Shown here one piece after another: positions 41,827 to 50,356 of a stretch of 64,000 nucleotides of DNA. This DNA is from Anaerotignum sp. (GTDB lineage: Bacteria; Bacillota; Clostridia; Lachnospirales; Anaerotignaceae). Numbering within the stretch: the stretch's first letter is position 1; each line of letters starts with the position of its first letter. The stretch covers positions 1-64,000 of the forward strand of contig JAHHTW010000007.1 of the NCBI GenBank assembly GCA_020024265.1. Direction: 5' to 3'. Under the pieces are notes generated by a model. It had not been told where the DNA came from. It ran no database searches and saw nothing but the letters and a program-made list of their open reading frames with translations. The position numbers were made by a program, and so were the translations under genes.

Positions 41827-42834
41827 TCACAGCAGTGTCACACCAGCTGCTTCACAGACATCTATCGTTTCCTGATCCCAAATAGAGGATTGCACTTCGC
41901 CGATATGTGCCTTGCCTAAAAGCAGCATACACAGACGGGATTGTCCAATACCACCGCCAATGGTAGGAGGCAATTTACCTTCTAACAGCATTTTGTGATA
42001 GGCGAGAGTACGTCTTTCGTCGCAACCGGCTTTTTTCAGCTGACAATCCAATGTTGCAGCATCTACACGAATCCCCATAGAAGAAATTTCGAGTGCATTG
42101 TCCAAAATGGGGTTATAGAATAATAAATCGCCGTTGAGCTGCCAATCGTCATAGTCAGGAGAACGGCTGTCATGTGGCTCGCCGGAATGCAATTTGTCCC
42201 CAATCTGCATAATGAATACAGTATGGTATTCTTTGGTAATTGCATTTTCTCTTTCTTTTGGTGTCAAATCAGGGTATTTATCTTCCAATTCCTGAGAAGT
42301 AATGAAAGTAACTTCTCTGCAAAGCTCTGTTTTGATACGAGGATATTTCTTTTTCAAAACATCTAAGGTATCGCAAATACTCAAAACAATACCTTGTACG
42401 GTGAATTTCAATTCATGTACATTGCGTTTTTCCGGAGTAATGACCTTTTCCCAATCCCATTGATCTACATATATGGAATGTAGGTTATCCAGTGTTTCAT
42501 CACGGCGGATAGCATTCATATTTGTATAAAGCCCTTTGCCGGGTCTAAAATCGTAGCGATAGAGAGCCATTCTTTTCCATTTTGCTAAGGAGTGAACAAC
42601 CTCTGCTGTTACACCTGTTGCAGGCACTTCAAAGCTGACAGGGCGTTCCACACCACTCAAATTATCGTTTAAGCCTGTTTTGGGATCTACAAATAGCGGA
42701 GCGGATACACGCTTGAGATTTAATATTTGTGATAAATGCTCTTCAAAATTTTGATGGATGAGTCCAATGGCATTTTGTGTTTCATATAATGTTAATACTG
42801 ATTGATAGCCCTCAGGGATATATGTCTTACTCAA
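41827..42834 (-). CDS. asnA: Aspartate--ammonia ligase (asparagine synthetase A)
   Basis: 335 aa. It makes asparagine from aspartate, ammonia and ATP. The protein is related to class II aminoacyl-tRNA synthetases: RVSAPLFVDPKTGLNDNLSGVERPVSF, HSLAKWKRMAL, YVDQWDWEKV and GGGIGQSRLCMLLLGKAHIGEVQ. Starts at GTG 42843 and TTG 42840 are too near the AAAGGA site, so TTG 42834 (MSKTYIPEGY) is preferred. No T-box precedes it. Confidence 0.94.
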   Translation of the reverse strand: MSKTYIPEGYQSVLTLYETQNAIGLIHQNFEEHLSQILNLKRVSAPLFVDPKTGLNDNLSGVERPVSFEVPATGVTAEVVHSLAKWKRMALYRYDFRPGKGLYTNMNAIRRDETLDNLHSIYVDQWDWEKVITPEKRNVHELKFTVQGIVLSICDTLDVLKKKYPRIKTELCREVTFITSQELEDKYPDLTPKERENAITKEYHTVFIMQIGDKLHSGEPHDSRSPDYDDWQLNGDLLFYNPILDNALEISSMGIRVDAATLDCQLKKAGCDERRTLAYHKMLLEGKLPPTIGGGIGQSRLCMLLLGKAHIGEVQSSIWDQETIDVCEAAGVTLL

Positions 42835-43206
42835 AAACAACACGTCCTTTCTCGCAATTACTACTCATAAGCATAACATAAACAGTCAAATTGTCAAGTA
42901 TAGGTTTTCTTGCTTTGTGTCTTTTATATCGCAATATATGGTGTAACTGACTAGCATAGATTGGATATATAGTGATTTTTGAGATGTAATTTTCATAAAA
43001 AGATGTAGCGTATCAAGATATGATATAAAGAAATGATATTTAGATATGATATTTTTTATATGCATATAATTTTCAGTGACAATTGTTGACAATATTACCA
43101 TTTATTCATTATACTATCATTAAGAGAAACATACAGCAAAAGAAACATACAGCATATCTAAGGATGTTTATGCCACTGCACAAATATGCTGAAGGGGGAT
43201 TGTGTC
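42835..43206. other. Divergent promoter region of asnA and the REC/HD-GYP gene
   Basis: Minus strand: TTGACA (42892-42897), 16 bp, TATGCT (42870-42875) for asnA. Plus strand: TTGACA (43086-43091), 18 bp, TATACT (43110-43115) for the REC/HD-GYP gene. Between them bases 42900-43080 are AT-rich without a gene. A 16-bp tandem repeat follows at 43125-43156 in the plus-strand leader. Confidence 0.6.
43125..43156. repeat. 16-bp tandem duplication in the REC/HD-GYP leader
   Basis: AGAAACATACAGCA occurs at 43125-43138 and again at 43141-43154, giving two copies of a 16-base unit just after the proposed transcription start. Confidence 0.7.
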
Positions 43207-44334
43207 ATGATTGAGGAGAACCATACGAAATCATCTCAGATATCGTTGGAACAACAAGCACCGGAACCGGACATCATGCTTATTGTAGATGATGACGGAT
43301 TAAACAGATGGATGCTGGAAAATATATTCAAACCATTTTATAAAATTGAAACTGCTGAAAATGGAAGAATTGGTATGGAAAAATTGTTGCAGAACACAGA
43401 GCGCATTGTAGCCGTGTTGTTGGACGTGGTTATGCCGGAAATGGATGGACTGCAACTTTTACATATTTTAGAACAAAATAAAATTTTGACTCGTATCCCT
43501 GTATTTCTCATTACTTCTTATGATCGAGATAAGGTTATGGAAGATGCATATGAAATGGGTGTTATGGATGTCATCAAAAAACCCGTTGTTCCGTATATTG
43601 TCCAAAGACGTGTCAATTCGGTGGTAGAGTTGTTTCGTACCAGAAGGCGTTTAGACCATATTGTAGAGCAGCAGGAAGAAGAACTGGTTCAACAGGCAAA
43701 TAAAATTTTAGACCTCAACAGGGGTATGGTTGAGGCGCTTGCAACGGCTATTGAATTTAGAAGTGGCGAGTCTGGTTCGCATGTACGAAGGATCTATGGC
43801 ATTACAGACTACATACTGCGGTATACACCGTTTGGTGAAGGGCTGACAGAGCGTGAAATAGAGCAGATTTCGGTTGCTGCCATCATGCATGATGTCGGAA
43901 AAATTGCAATTCCGGATGCTATATTGAATAAGCCTGGAAAATTAACAGAAGAAGAATTTGAGATTATGAAAACACACTCTTTACAGGGAGCTATGCTGTT
44001 AGAAAAGATACCGCAAATGCGTCATATGGAAGTATTTCAATATGCGTATGATATTGCACGACATCATCATGAGAGATGGGATGGCAGAGGATATCCGGAT
44101 GGGCTAAAAGGTGATGAAATCAGTCTGTGGTCACAGGTGGTTTCCTTAGCAGATGTGTATGATGCACTGGTCAGCAAGCGGGTATACAAAAAGTCATTTG
44201 GCTTTGATCAGGCAGTAAGCATGATTTTGAATGGAGAATGTGGCGTTTTCAATCCAAAACTGTTACATTGTTTTTTTGGCGTAGAGAAAAAAATTCGAGA
44301 ATTGCTCTATCGTGATGAGGAGGAACTTGTATAA
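43207..44334 (+). CDS. Response regulator with HD-GYP c-di-GMP phosphodiesterase domain
   Basis: 375 aa. A receiver domain (about 23-140) has the acidic pocket VDDD, the phosphorylated Asp73 in LLDVVMPEMDG and the conserved lysine near 124. The HD-GYP domain (about 170-370) has SGSHVRRI, the HD pair at 228-229 in AAIMHDVGKIAIPD, KTHSLQG, HHHERWDGRGYPDGL and LADVYDAL, so the catalytic residues are intact. It should hydrolyse c-di-GMP in response to phosphorylation. No histidine kinase is adjacent. GAAGGGGG sets the start at 43207. Confidence 0.93.
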   Translation: MIEENHTKSSQISLEQQAPEPDIMLIVDDDGLNRWMLENIFKPFYKIETAENGRIGMEKLLQNTERIVAVLLDVVMPEMDGLQLLHILEQNKILTRIPVFLITSYDRDKVMEDAYEMGVMDVIKKPVVPYIVQRRVNSVVELFRTRRRLDHIVEQQEEELVQQANKILDLNRGMVEALATAIEFRSGESGSHVRRIYGITDYILRYTPFGEGLTEREIEQISVAAIMHDVGKIAIPDAILNKPGKLTEEEFEIMKTHSLQGAMLLEKIPQMRHMEVFQYAYDIARHHHERWDGRGYPDGLKGDEISLWSQVVSLADVYDALVSKRVYKKSFGFDQAVSMILNGECGVFNPKLLHCFFGVEKKIRELLYRDEEELV

Positions 44335-44483
44335 GTATTTCTGAAAAGAAAGGCTCTACAAAGCATTTGTTTCCGGTTACTTGCGCAAGCGTATAATCAT
44401 ATCAGGTATCTATTTACGCCATGAAATGCTAGGATATGGTTTTGAAAATGCTGCAAAATTCAAATTTTCGGATATCGACAATA

Positions 44484-44526
44484 AAAAAGACTTGCCTATG
44501 GAATATGTATCAGGTAAGCCTTTTTT
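44484..44526. terminator. Bidirectional terminator between the HD-GYP and Rrf2 genes
   Basis: Stem around AAGACTTGCC and GGTAAGCCTT (44487-44496 and 44513-44522, with G-T pairs), A-run on one side and T-run on the other, between convergent genes. Confidence 0.75.
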
Positions 44527-44545
44527 ATGTTTTTCTATTGTGTTT

Positions 44546-44980
44546 TTATGAATGTGGCGGGCAGATATTTTGTTTGTTTTTGTAGTCTTCCGCCAACTCC
44601 GCCAAGGAAATATTGTCTACCACATCATCCAATGCATCTTTCATTTTTTTCCAAATAGACCAAGAGGCACAGCTGCCTACATGTGGACACGTTTTATGAT
44701 CAATGCAGTCTACAGGGGAGAGAGAACCTTCTAAAATACGTAGTACTTCTCCAATGGTAATATCTTTGGGATCATGTGTAAGAATGTATCCTCCCTGTGC
44801 GCCACGATAACTTTTCACAATCCCTGATTTTGTTAGAGGATTGATAATTTGCTCGAGATATTTTTCGGAAATATCTTGTTCCTTTGCAATAGACTTCAGT
44901 GCAATGGTGCCGTCTTCATAATGCAGGGCCAAGCTGATCATCAGACGGATGCCATAGCGACCTTTTGTAGATATTTTCAT
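44546..44980 (-). CDS. Rrf2-family regulator with IscR-type Fe-S cysteines
   Basis: 144 aa. The winged helix (MKISTKGRYGIRLMISLA, DISEKYLEQIINPLTKSGIVKSYRGAQGGY) is of the Rrf2 family. Cys92, Cys98 and Cys104 have the C-x5-C-x5-C spacing that holds the [2Fe-2S] cluster of IscR; the sulfur-metabolism regulator CymR lacks them. An iron-sulfur or redox sensing role is therefore likely. No isc or suf gene is adjacent. AAGGAGGG fixes the start at 44980. Confidence 0.88.
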   Translation of the reverse strand: MKISTKGRYGIRLMISLALHYEDGTIALKSIAKEQDISEKYLEQIINPLTKSGIVKSYRGAQGGYILTHDPKDITIGEVLRILEGSLSPVDCIDHKTCPHVGSCASWSIWKKMKDALDDVVDNISLAELAEDYKNKQNICPPHS

Positions 44981-45009
44981 ATATGTGTAAACTCCCTCCT
45001 TGTGTAATT

Positions 45010-45483
45010 TTATTCTTCCCAACCCTTACATATATCAACCCAGGCTTTACATTTGCCATAGTGAAACAGTTCTTCACAAGTCAATTCTACAGCAGAGTTT
45101 CCGCTGCCTGCTGCCGGAAAAACGGTATCAAAGCGTTTCATGGAGATATCAGCATATGCACTGGTACCTTCAGGCAATGCGAAAGGGCAAACACCACCCA
45201 CAGCATGTCCGGTTGCCTCTAAAGTTTCTTCCGGAGAAAGCATTTTTGCCTTTATTCCAAAAGTATCCTTGAACTTGCGATTATCAATTTTTGTATCACC
45301 TGCAACAGAAATGACAATAGGCCCTTCCTTACTCATCAAACAAAGTGTTTTGGAAATGCGTGCAGGGATGACACCAACGGCATTTGCGGCAAGTTCCACA
45401 GTTGCGCTTGATGTATCAAATTCCAAGATAGGCTTTGGGCAATTCATTTCTTTTAAATATGCTTTTACTTTTTCAATAGACAT
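45010..45483 (-). CDS. YbaK/EbsC-family aminoacyl-tRNA deacylase
   Basis: 157 aa, a YbaK/ProRS-editing domain. VGVIPARISKTLCLMSKEGPIVISVAGDTKIDN, LSPEETLEATGHAVGGVCPFALP and GSGNSAVELTCEELFHY are the characteristic segments, with the lysine in SKT and the GxxPF motif of the editing pocket. Such proteins clear misacylated tRNA (for example Cys-tRNAPro or Ala-tRNAPro). AAAAGGGGA precedes the ATG at 45483. It is upstream of the Rrf2 gene on the same strand, 30 bases apart. Confidence 0.88.
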   Translation of the reverse strand: MSIEKVKAYLKEMNCPKPILEFDTSSATVELAANAVGVIPARISKTLCLMSKEGPIVISVAGDTKIDNRKFKDTFGIKAKMLSPEETLEATGHAVGGVCPFALPEGTSAYADISMKRFDTVFPAAGSGNSAVELTCEELFHYGKCKAWVDICKGWEE

Positions 45484-46198
45484 GCTAACAATCCCCTTTT
45501 TCATTTGGCACAATAAATTTTTTTTTGAATGGTGGTATGTGCTTTGCTTCAGACCATACCAAACGGCAGCATATAGAAAGAGAAACAAAAAGGTTTCTTC
45601 TTGGTGTTGCTTACAAGGATGCTGAGGCAATCGTGTCATGCCACAAGAACAATACAGCAGTTGTTTTGTCTGAGATATACAAAACGTGACATATGATACA
45701 ACTGTTCTTTTCACATGTAATATCATAGCAGAAAAGTAGTATTTATGCAAGAGAACTTTTTCAGGAGAAATATAAGAAAAACAAAAAAATATATTTCGTT
45801 GCTTTTTATGATGGATTTGTCATAAAAATAAATTGTTTTTCTATATATACAAGTATAAAAGCATAAAAATCATGAAGTTTTTGATTGGTTTTTATCCATA
45901 AAATTGAGAATTTTAACTTTTTTATGGGTGAGCAGCAAAAATGTCTTGCAACTGATTTCTGATATGTGTTATACTAAGCCATATATTGTATCAGGGTATT
46001 ATTTGTGCAAAGTCTTTTTATGACCATGCGAGAGACAGAGCAATCATAATACAACACAACCGGACACATCCCCGTGTGTCCGGTTGTTTTTTTGATGGAT
46101 ACGTTGACTTTGAACAAGATACAATGGTATACTTGAACAAGATTTGGGCAAGTAGAAAACTGCTTTGTCCATAGAACAACAAAGAAACGAGGGACACT
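45484..46198 (+). other. 715-base gap holding a short transcript or attenuator ahead of the dlt-like operon
   Basis: A GGTATG/CATACC inverted repeat lies near 45534-45559. AT-rich sequence follows to about 45940. A promoter (TTGCAA 45946-45951, 18 bp, TATACT 45970-45975) is followed about 85 bases later by a strong terminator (46058-46093), and the operon begins at 46199. No protein gene is evident. Confidence 0.6.
46058..46093 (+). terminator. Terminator inside the leader of the dlt-like operon
   Basis: Perfect 11-bp stem AACCGGACACA (46058-46068) and TGTGTCCGGTT (46075-46085), then seven T residues after one G. It would stop transcripts from the promoter at 45946 before the operon unless read through. 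Confidence 0.85.
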
Positions 46199-47719
46199 AT
46201 GATACGAAATGTATTGGAATATCTTGAAGCAACCGCAAAACGCTTTCCAGAGCGCATTGCTTTTGCCACGGACCAAACAACGTGTAGCTTTGCATCATTG
46301 TTGCAGAGATCCAGAGAGCTTGGCACGATACTGCTTTCCTATGGTGTACGCAATATGCCGATGGCAGTGATGATGGATAAAACTCCAGATATGATTGCAG
46401 CCTTTTTGGGCTGCGTGTATAGCGGAAATTTCTATACACCCATTGATGCAGGGATGCCCAAAGAACGTATCAAATCCATATTGCACACCTTGCAGCCAAA
46501 AATTTTGCTTGTGGATACAAAAAGCAAAAAGCAGGCAGATGCTTTGGGCTATACAGGGGAATGTCTGGTTGTGGAGGAATTGCCAAGGGGCAGGGTGGAT
46601 GAACAAGGGCTTGCCTCTGTGCGTAATACTGCCATTGATACAGATCCGCTGTATGCACTCTTTACATCCGGCTCCACCGGAATACCAAAGGGCGTTGTGA
46701 TCAGCCATCAGTCTGTCATCAATTTGACACAATGGTATACGGAAGCATTTGATATTACAGAGAAAGAGATTATAGGAAATCAGGCGCCGTTTTATTTTGA
46801 TTCTTCTGTAAAGGATATCTATGCCGTACTGAAAAGTGGTGCAAGAATGGAGATCATTCCGAAACAACTCTTTTCCTTTCCGATTAAGCTGCTGCCATAT
46901 ATAGAGGAAAAACAAATCAATTATATTGATTGGGTACCTTCTGCATTGGGGATGATTGCAAATGTGGACGCATTGGCAAAAGTCAGACCTTCTGCACTAC
47001 GTAAAATACTGTTTGCGGGAGAAGCGATGCCGACAAAGTATTTCAATTATTGGAGGAAATACTATCCTGATGCCATGTTTGCAAATATCTATGGCCCAAC
47101 AGAAACGACTGTAGATTGCACCTACTATATCATTGAAAGAGAATTTGCAGATGATGAGCCACTGCCGATAGGATATGCTTGCCGCAATACGGATGTTTTC
47201 TTGTGCAACGGAGAGCGTTTGGCCAAGGAAGGCGAAAGCGGAGAGTTGTGTGTGCGTGGACGTGCTTTGGCGTTGGGGTATTATAACAATCCAGAAAAAA
47301 CGGCAGAAGCATTTGTACAAAATCCCATGAACCCCCATTATCCGGAAAGAATTTATAGAACAGGGGATATTGCAAAGTATAATGAATATGGCGAGATTGT
47401 TTTTCTTGCACGTAAGGATCATCAGATCAAGCACATGGGACATCGCATTGAACTTGGCGAGATTGAAACGGCAGTACAGGCGATTGATTTTATAGACAAT
47501 GGCGTTTGTATCTATGATGAAGAAAAGCAGAAAATCGTGTTGTTTTATTGTGGGAAGGAAGCCACACAGGCTGCAATCCTCAAAAAACTACGGGATGCCA
47601 TTCCAAAATACATGTTCCCCAATGTGATGATACAGATGGATACACTGCCACAGACCATCAATGGAAAAATTGACAGATTGCGATTGAAGGAGTATTATGT
47701 TCAAGAAAATAACAGATAA
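46199..47719 (+). CDS. dltA: DltA-like amino-acid adenylating enzyme
   Basis: 506 aa, an ANL-family adenylation enzyme of the DltA type. Core motifs: LFTSGSTGIPKGVVISH (P-loop), IYGPTETTVDCTYY, GELCVRGRALALGYYN, YRTGDIA, and NGKIDRLRLKEYY with the C-terminal lysine. DltA activates D-alanine and loads it on the carrier protein DltC. The usual order dltA-B-C-D is altered here: a GNAT gene and the carrier protein come before the MBOAT gene. D-Ala specificity cannot be confirmed from sequence by eye. Confidence 0.88.
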   Translation: MIRNVLEYLEATAKRFPERIAFATDQTTCSFASLLQRSRELGTILLSYGVRNMPMAVMMDKTPDMIAAFLGCVYSGNFYTPIDAGMPKERIKSILHTLQPKILLVDTKSKKQADALGYTGECLVVEELPRGRVDEQGLASVRNTAIDTDPLYALFTSGSTGIPKGVVISHQSVINLTQWYTEAFDITEKEIIGNQAPFYFDSSVKDIYAVLKSGARMEIIPKQLFSFPIKLLPYIEEKQINYIDWVPSALGMIANVDALAKVRPSALRKILFAGEAMPTKYFNYWRKYYPDAMFANIYGPTETTVDCTYYIIEREFADDEPLPIGYACRNTDVFLCNGERLAKEGESGELCVRGRALALGYYNNPEKTAEAFVQNPMNPHYPERIYRTGDIAKYNEYGEIVFLARKDHQIKHMGHRIELGEIETAVQAIDFIDNGVCIYDEEKQKIVLFYCGKEATQAAILKKLRDAIPKYMFPNVMIQMDTLPQTINGKIDRLRLKEYYVQENNR

Positions 47720-48482
47720 AAAGGAATTGGATGCGTTGATTGTTGCATGGCATAGTAGGCATGCCAAGACAAATTTCTTTTTGACAGAAGAAGAATATTT
47801 GCCTGTGTTCAAGCAGTTTCAAGTCCTGCGCTTTGATCAGGGGTGTTACTTGCTTTTAGAGAAAGACACACATTTTATGTTTTATTTCTTTTTGGAAAAA
47901 GCTGCACAGCCAATTGCGCTGCCTCCGCTGCAAAAACCGCTTGTTTTGGAGCAGGTATGCTTGGAGCGTAAGGGACAGGAGCCAAAGGCTTCTGTATGGG
48001 AGGCTATGGGCTTTGTCCCGTACCTGATACGCAAGCGGCTGATGATGCCAATGCAAACGGGGGTTTCTGCAAGCAGTGCGCCACAATTTGCAACTGTTGC
48101 ACAGGCAGATGAAATTTTACAGATGATGCAAGAAAATTTTGAACCATATACATCGGCATTGCCTACAAAGCAGGAACTGCTTGCATCAATTGCAAATCAG
48201 GAAATTCTGACAGCCATGCAAGAAGATCAGATGCTTGGATTTTTACGCTTTGGTGCCAAAAAAAAAGTTTCAGTTCTTTGGCAAATTGCAGTGAAAGCAG
48301 AAGCGAGAGAACGTGGTGTAGGGCGTATGCTGACAAAGCAATGGATTTGGCAGGTTAAGGATACAGCGCTGCGCTGCGAATTATGGGTGCGTGAGGATAA
48401 TCCCTCTGCACAGAGAATGTATGAAATATTGGGCTTTTTGCCAGATGGCAGAATTGCGCCGGTAATGATAAAGAATATTTAA
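47697..48482 (+). CDS. GNAT-family acyltransferase in the dlt-like operon
   Basis: 261 aa. The C-terminal 130 residues are a GNAT domain, with the acyl-CoA (or acyl-carrier) binding run QIAVKAEARERGVGRMLTKQWI and the closing ELWVREDNPSAQRMYEILGF. The N-terminal half (residues 1-120) resembles a second, degenerate GNAT-like unit. It starts inside the last codons of the adenylation gene with GAAGGAG upstream, so it is made together with it. No GNAT belongs to the classical dlt operon; it could acylate the loaded amino acid or the polymer. Confidence 0.75.
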   Translation: MFKKITDKKELDALIVAWHSRHAKTNFFLTEEEYLPVFKQFQVLRFDQGCYLLLEKDTHFMFYFFLEKAAQPIALPPLQKPLVLEQVCLERKGQEPKASVWEAMGFVPYLIRKRLMMPMQTGVSASSAPQFATVAQADEILQMMQENFEPYTSALPTKQELLASIANQEILTAMQEDQMLGFLRFGAKKKVSVLWQIAVKAEARERGVGRMLTKQWIWQVKDTALRCELWVREDNPSAQRMYEILGFLPDGRIAPVMIKNI

Positions 48483-48510
48483 AGAAAAACACAAAGAAAG
48501 GGTTATGAGT

Positions 48511-48738
48511 ATGGAAACATTATTGAAAATTTTAGCAGAAATCAGACCAGATGTAGACTTTGAAGAAAACAAAGAACTGGTAGACAGTGGAGAGCTGGAT
48601 TCTTTTGATGTGGTTACTTTGGTTGGGGAGCTATGCGAAGAATACGACATTGAGATTGGCGCAGATGATATTGTTCCGGAAAACTTCAATTCGGCAGAAG
48701 CAATTATGGCGCTTGTTACCAGATTACAGGAAGAATGA
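48511..48738 (+). CDS. dltC: Acyl/aminoacyl carrier protein, DltC-like
   Basis: 75 aa, acidic four-helix carrier protein. The phosphopantetheine serine is in GELDSFDVVTLVGELCEEY, the DSxx motif near residue 33. It should receive the activated group from the adenylation enzyme and pass it to the MBOAT. ATG 48511 is better spaced from AAAGAAAGGG than ATG 48505. Confidence 0.88.
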   Translation: METLLKILAEIRPDVDFEENKELVDSGELDSFDVVTLVGELCEEYDIEIGADDIVPENFNSAEAIMALVTRLQEE

Positions 48739-48756
48739 GTATAGGAGAAAAACAGT

Positions 48757-50355
48757 ATGGCGTTTACATCAATGCAATTTGTGGTGTTTTTGCTCTTTGC
48801 CGTTGCTGTATATTACTTGACACCAAAGCGTTACCGATGGGTAACGCTTTTGGTTGCTAATGCGGTATTTTATTATTTTACAGGTATCAAATATTTTGTT
48901 TATATCCTTTGTACCACCGCTTCCACTTACATTGCAACACGTAAGCTGGGGGATATGGCAGCGAAAAATAAAACCGCCTATCAGGCAGCAAAAGCAGATT
49001 TGGATAAAGAAGCAAAAAAAGCATGGAAAGCAGATTTTACAAAGAAAAAAAGGGGTGTCTTGATACCAACACTGCTCTTTAATTTTGGTATTTTAGCAGT
49101 ATTGAAATATTCGGGCTTTGTCAGTGAAAATCTCAATCATCTGCTGGAAGCGCTTTCTGCACCTGTGCAGCTGCCAGTGCCACACTTTTTATTACCTTTG
49201 GGCATTTCGTTTTACACCTTTCAGACAATGGGCTATCTCATTGATGTATATCGTGAAAAGGTTGTGCCGGAGAAGAATATCGGAAAGCTGGCACTGTTTA
49301 TCACGTTTTTCCCAAGCATTGTACAAGGGCCCATTGGTCGTTTTGGGCAGCTGGCAAAGCAGCTTTTTGAAGGGAATGATTTTTCCTATGACAATGTCAA
49401 GTATGGCGTACAACTGATGCTTTGGGGCGCATTTCAAAAACTGGTCATTGCAGATCGTGCAGCGGTGATTGTCAATGCAGTATATGATGCGCCGGATGTG
49501 TATGGCGGTACGTATATTGCGGTGGCTTCCTTGATTTACTGTTTACAGCTTTATGGGGATTTTGCAGGCGGAATCAACATTGCCACAGGTGCAGCGCAGA
49601 TGTTTGGCGTTACGCTTGAGAAAAACTTTGAAAGACCTTATCTTGCAACCTCTATCCCTGATTTCTGGCGCAGATGGCATATTACGCTGGGGGCATGGTT
49701 TCGGGATTATGTATTCTATCCCTTATCACTGTCTAAGTTTTTTATGAAGGTGGGGAAAAAAGGTAGACAAATATTGGGCAATTATATTGGTAAGCTCTTA
49801 CCGGTATTGATTCCGCAATTTATTATTTTTTTCCTGATCGGTATTTGGCATGGAGCAGAATGGAAATATATTGCCTTTGGTTTTTACAATGGTACACTCA
49901 TTGTACTGGGTATTTTGTTTGAGCAGCCACTGCAAAACCTAGCAAAAAAATTGCATATCCGCACAGATTGCTTTAGCTGGCATTTGTTCCGAATCCTGCG
50001 TACACTGATTTTGGTAACATTGGGCAAGATCATTACAAGGGCTGACGGCTTCGGGGTTTCTCTTTATATGATGCATACCATGGCAGCGGATTGGAATACG
50101 GATATTCTCTTTGATGGCAGCTTGCTCCAGCTTGGTTTGGATGGAAAAGATATGATGGTGCTATTGCTTGCTGCACTGGTGCAGCTGGCTGTGAGTATTT
50201 TGCAGGAATGTGGCATACGGATGCGAGAAACACTTGCAAAACAAAATTTGTATTTCCGTTGGGTCATTTATCTGTGTGCGGTATTTGCACTGATTATATT
50301 TGGTATGTATGGCTTAAATTACAATGCAGCAGATTTTATTTACAGGGGGTTCTAA
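48757..50355 (+). CDS. dltB: MBOAT-family membrane acyltransferase, DltB/AlgI-like
   Basis: 532 aa with about 11 to 12 membrane helices. FFPSIVQGPIGRF, SIPDFWRRWHITLGAWFRDYVFYPL and the catalytic histidine in IGIWHGAEWKYIAFGFYNG identify the MBOAT family of DltB and AlgI. It should transfer the carrier-bound group across the membrane to an extracellular acceptor. The length exceeds the usual DltB (about 400 aa) and is closer to AlgI-type polysaccharide acetyltransferases, which widens the possible substrates. Confidence 0.87.
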   Translation: MAFTSMQFVVFLLFAVAVYYLTPKRYRWVTLLVANAVFYYFTGIKYFVYILCTTASTYIATRKLGDMAAKNKTAYQAAKADLDKEAKKAWKADFTKKKRGVLIPTLLFNFGILAVLKYSGFVSENLNHLLEALSAPVQLPVPHFLLPLGISFYTFQTMGYLIDVYREKVVPEKNIGKLALFITFFPSIVQGPIGRFGQLAKQLFEGNDFSYDNVKYGVQLMLWGAFQKLVIADRAAVIVNAVYDAPDVYGGTYIAVASLIYCLQLYGDFAGGINIATGAAQMFGVTLEKNFERPYLATSIPDFWRRWHITLGAWFRDYVFYPLSLSKFFMKVGKKGRQILGNYIGKLLPVLIPQFIIFFLIGIWHGAEWKYIAFGFYNGTLIVLGILFEQPLQNLAKKLHIRTDCFSWHLFRILRTLILVTLGKIITRADGFGVSLYMMHTMAADWNTDILFDGSLLQLGLDGKDMMVLLLAALVQLAVSILQECGIRMRETLAKQNLYFRWVIYLCAVFALIIFGMYGLNYNAADFIYRGF

Positions 50356-50356
50356 C

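Noticed and set aside
42835..42900. T-box upstream of asnA
   Set aside because: The promoter lies within about 60 bases of the start codon, leaving no room for a T-box.
43116..43206. c-di-GMP riboswitch ahead of the HD-GYP gene
   Set aside because: The leader lacks the conserved GEMM core sequences; only a tandem repeat is present.
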